From Nitrospira sp. (lineage in GTDB: Bacteria > Nitrospirota > Nitrospiria > Nitrospirales > Nitrospiraceae): DNA of 5,616 bases. The stretch is from positions 1 through 5,616 of the forward strand of contig JAKDNQ010000157.1 of the NCBI GenBank assembly GCA_030456405.1. Direction: 5' to 3'. This document shows positions 5,521-5,616 of the stretch, one piece after another (the stretch's first letter is position 1; every line of letters starts with the position of its first letter). The translations under genes were made by a program, and so were the position numbers. The notes below the pieces were generated by a model. It ran no database searches. It had not been told where the DNA came from and worked only from the letters and a program-made list of their open reading frames with translations.

Positions 5521-5616
5521 GAAGTGCTCCCTCGCTCTGCGTTTCAGAAATATTGCGGAGGGCCACCACGAAGGCCACCATGATCCACAGAGCGGGATAC
5601 CACAGGATAGAAATGA
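5444..5616 (-). CDS. Possible C-terminal end of a membrane protein entering from the right
   Basis: On the minus strand one frame is open from the window edge for 56 codons to a TAG at 5444-5446. It begins with a hydrophobic run, ILWYPALWIMVAFVVAL, that could be a final transmembrane helix, followed by a polar, proline-rich tail. The orientation agrees with the three firm genes, and integral membrane proteins such as polymerases or flippases are common in glycan loci. However, the tail matches no family I know and the frame is short enough to be chance. No ribosome site precedes the internal ATG, so if real it must start outside the window. Confidence 0.27.
   Translation of the reverse strand, partial: ISILWYPALWIMVAFVVALRNISETQSEGALPTLAPTKHPWGVPLPRLGERPVSRP

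Noticed and set aside
5580..5616. ATG at 5580 with AAGG five bases upstream, open to the right edge
   Set aside because: Only twelve codons are visible, the ribosome site is short and closely spaced, and no motif is present.

Overview
The window reads as part of a surface-glycan (exopolysaccharide, capsule or O-antigen type) gene region in a bacterial genome, broken up by many decayed mobile elements. The most likely host is a Nitrospira-type bacterium. That is inference, based on my recollection that the MITE at 5110-5231 and transposases like the remnants here are typical of Nitrospira genomes; no search was run. All three intact genes lie on the minus strand.

Layout, left to right. Positions 1-342 hold the C-terminal end of an IS256-family (mutator) transposase on the plus strand, cut by the window edge. 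Positions 376-542 hold an internal piece of a different IS256-type transposase on the minus strand, with a frameshift and a stop. Positions 553-1722 encode a membrane-anchored SGNH/GDSL-type esterase or acyltransferase. The 1010-base stretch 1723-2732 has no intact gene. It holds a strong hairpin (1948-1986), an ISL3-family transposase remnant (2075-2378) and, joined to it, the N-terminal part of a wrecked Gfo/Idh/MocA-type sugar oxidoreductase gene (2380-2596). Positions 2733-3896 encode a GT4-type glycosyltransferase that starts at TTG behind a strong AAGGAG site. A 278-base gap follows, with fragments of a dispersed repeat. Positions 4175-5092 encode a TupA-like ATP-grasp ligase. A complete 122-bp MITE with terminal inverted repeats (5110-5231) ends only 17 bases upstream of its start codon. 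The right edge has two small palindromes and two mutually exclusive weak coding candidates: a 33-codon plus-strand ORF with a good ribosome site, and a hydrophobic minus-strand frame entering from outside.

How the genes may work together: the GT4 enzyme would add a sugar to a lipid-linked or nascent glycan in the cytoplasm. The ATP-grasp protein would couple an amino acid or similar amine to a carboxylate on the glycan. The membrane-anchored SGNH protein would add or remove an acyl group outside the membrane. The Gfo/Idh remnant suggests that a nucleotide-sugar-modifying step was once encoded here and was lost. Base composition is patchy: the GT4 gene and the plus-strand IS fragment are GC-rich, while the ATP-grasp and SGNH genes are AT-richer. 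This fits assembly from different sources. I see no RNA gene, CRISPR array or convincing rho-independent terminator.
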